Shown in pieces: positions 63,831-64,000 of a DNA stretch of 64,000 nucleotides. The stretch's first letter is position 1; every line of letters starts with the position of its first letter. The position numbers and the translations under genes are program-made. Under the pieces are notes generated by a model that was not told the DNA's origin, made no database searches, and worked only from the letters and a program-made list of their open reading frames with translations. Origin of the DNA: Thioploca ingrica (GTDB lineage Bacteria; Pseudomonadota; Gammaproteobacteria; Beggiatoales; Beggiatoaceae); NCBI GenBank assembly GCA_000828835.1, contig AP014633.1, forward strand, positions 62,001 through 126,000, in the 5' to 3' direction.

Positions 63831-64000
63831 TTAGGGACCACAGCCTTTACGATCCCTATCTTTGAAAGCACATTTACCTTCCTCGATATGTCCTTTGTAA
63901 TGTTTTCTAAATGAACGACAAATATCGGGTCTGAAGAGCCATTGGCCATCAGGGGTAAGACAAAACTCGGTGTTAATTGGAAACTCCTGTTTCTGATAGA
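63831..64000 (-). CDS. Cysteine-containing protein of unknown function, C-terminal end
   Basis: The minus-strand frame is open from the window edge to a TAA at 63831-63833, showing the last ~55 residues. They include FCLTPDGQWLFRPDICRSFR and HIEEGKCAFKDRDRKGCGP. Four cysteines and a Trp/Arg-rich pattern suggest a small metal-binding or disulfide-bonded domain. The 5' part is beyond the window. I cannot assign a family. Confidence 0.5.
   Translation of the reverse strand, partial: YQKQEFPINTEFCLTPDGQWLFRPDICRSFRKHYKGHIEEGKCAFKDRDRKGCGP

Overview
The window looks like chromosome of an AT-rich gammaproteobacterium. The housekeeping genes have gammaproteobacterial type and order: dapA-bamC, pyrC-rnt overlapping by 4 bp, hldE-hldD, ilvE-zinc finger-waaF, proC-yggT and hemN of the Escherichia type. 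The accessory content resembles large filamentous sulfur bacteria (Beggiatoa/Thioploca-like): Uma2 and Rpn-type nucleases, NHL/caspase/Calx-beta giant proteins, Sel1 lipoproteins, IS630/IS66 debris and many intergenic inverted repeats. The family assignment is an inference from gene content; no rRNA, tRNA or CRISPR array was seen.

Layout. 0-1 kb: an Rpn-type nuclease end and a Uma2 nuclease. 1-4.3 kb (minus): epimerase, GT4 glycosyltransferase and polysaccharide deacetylase, a surface polysaccharide cluster. 4.6-6 kb (minus): yggT and proC. 6.3-9.3 kb (plus): nicotinamidase-like hydrolase, PP2C-like phosphatase and a response regulator with a degenerate GGDEF domain. 9.7-12.6 kb: PlpD-like patatin/barrel protein and a TerB-like protein. 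12.7-19.4 kb: secreted propeller-type protein, CnoX-like thioredoxin, Tat-exported superoxide reductase, RNase T, dihydroorotase and DAHP synthase. 19.6-27.5 kb: a histidine kinase/receiver/adenylate cyclase hybrid, an orphan TpsB transporter, an exact 21-bp tandem repeat array, a truncated NHL gene, a glycine-heptad lipoprotein and a Sel1 lipoprotein. 27.5-30.4 kb: a 241-bp MITE, CcmG/DsbE and PEP carboxykinase.

30.4-35.6 kb is a graveyard. A GT2 (dolichyl-phosphate mannosyltransferase-like) gene is cut by an IS66 copy with an 8-bp target duplication, by an IS630 copy inserted into the IS66 terminal repeat, and by a second IS630 copy with a TA duplication. It also lacks one base. Removing the insertions restores the reading frame exactly across both junctions. 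An internally deleted AAA ATPase remnant follows.

35.7-45.6 kb: a second ~21-bp repeat array before a small unknown gene, a DUF3147 membrane protein, a DUF4914 PEPCK-like protein, heptose biosynthesis (hldE-hldD), and dapA-mini-lipoprotein-bamC. 45.6-46.7 kb: dispersed hairpin repeats and an IS4-type remnant. 46.7-55.1 kb: one 2793-residue secreted protein with 12 NHL repeats, cadherin/He_PIG-like domains, a caspase-clan C13-like domain with visible His/Cys dyad, and five Calx-beta domains. 55.7-64 kb: OPT transporter, membrane protein, ferritin-like protein, ung, hemN, ilvE, CHCC zinc finger, waaF and a cut-off cysteine-rich gene.

Connections: hldE, hldD and waaF serve the LPS inner core; bamC and its mini-paralogue, the patatin barrel protein and TpsB concern the outer membrane; CnoX, CcmG, superoxide reductase and the ferritin-like protein concern redox and iron stress. 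The most unusual items are the giant protease-propeller protein, the two 21-bp arrays, the mini-BamC lipoprotein and the nested insertion scar.
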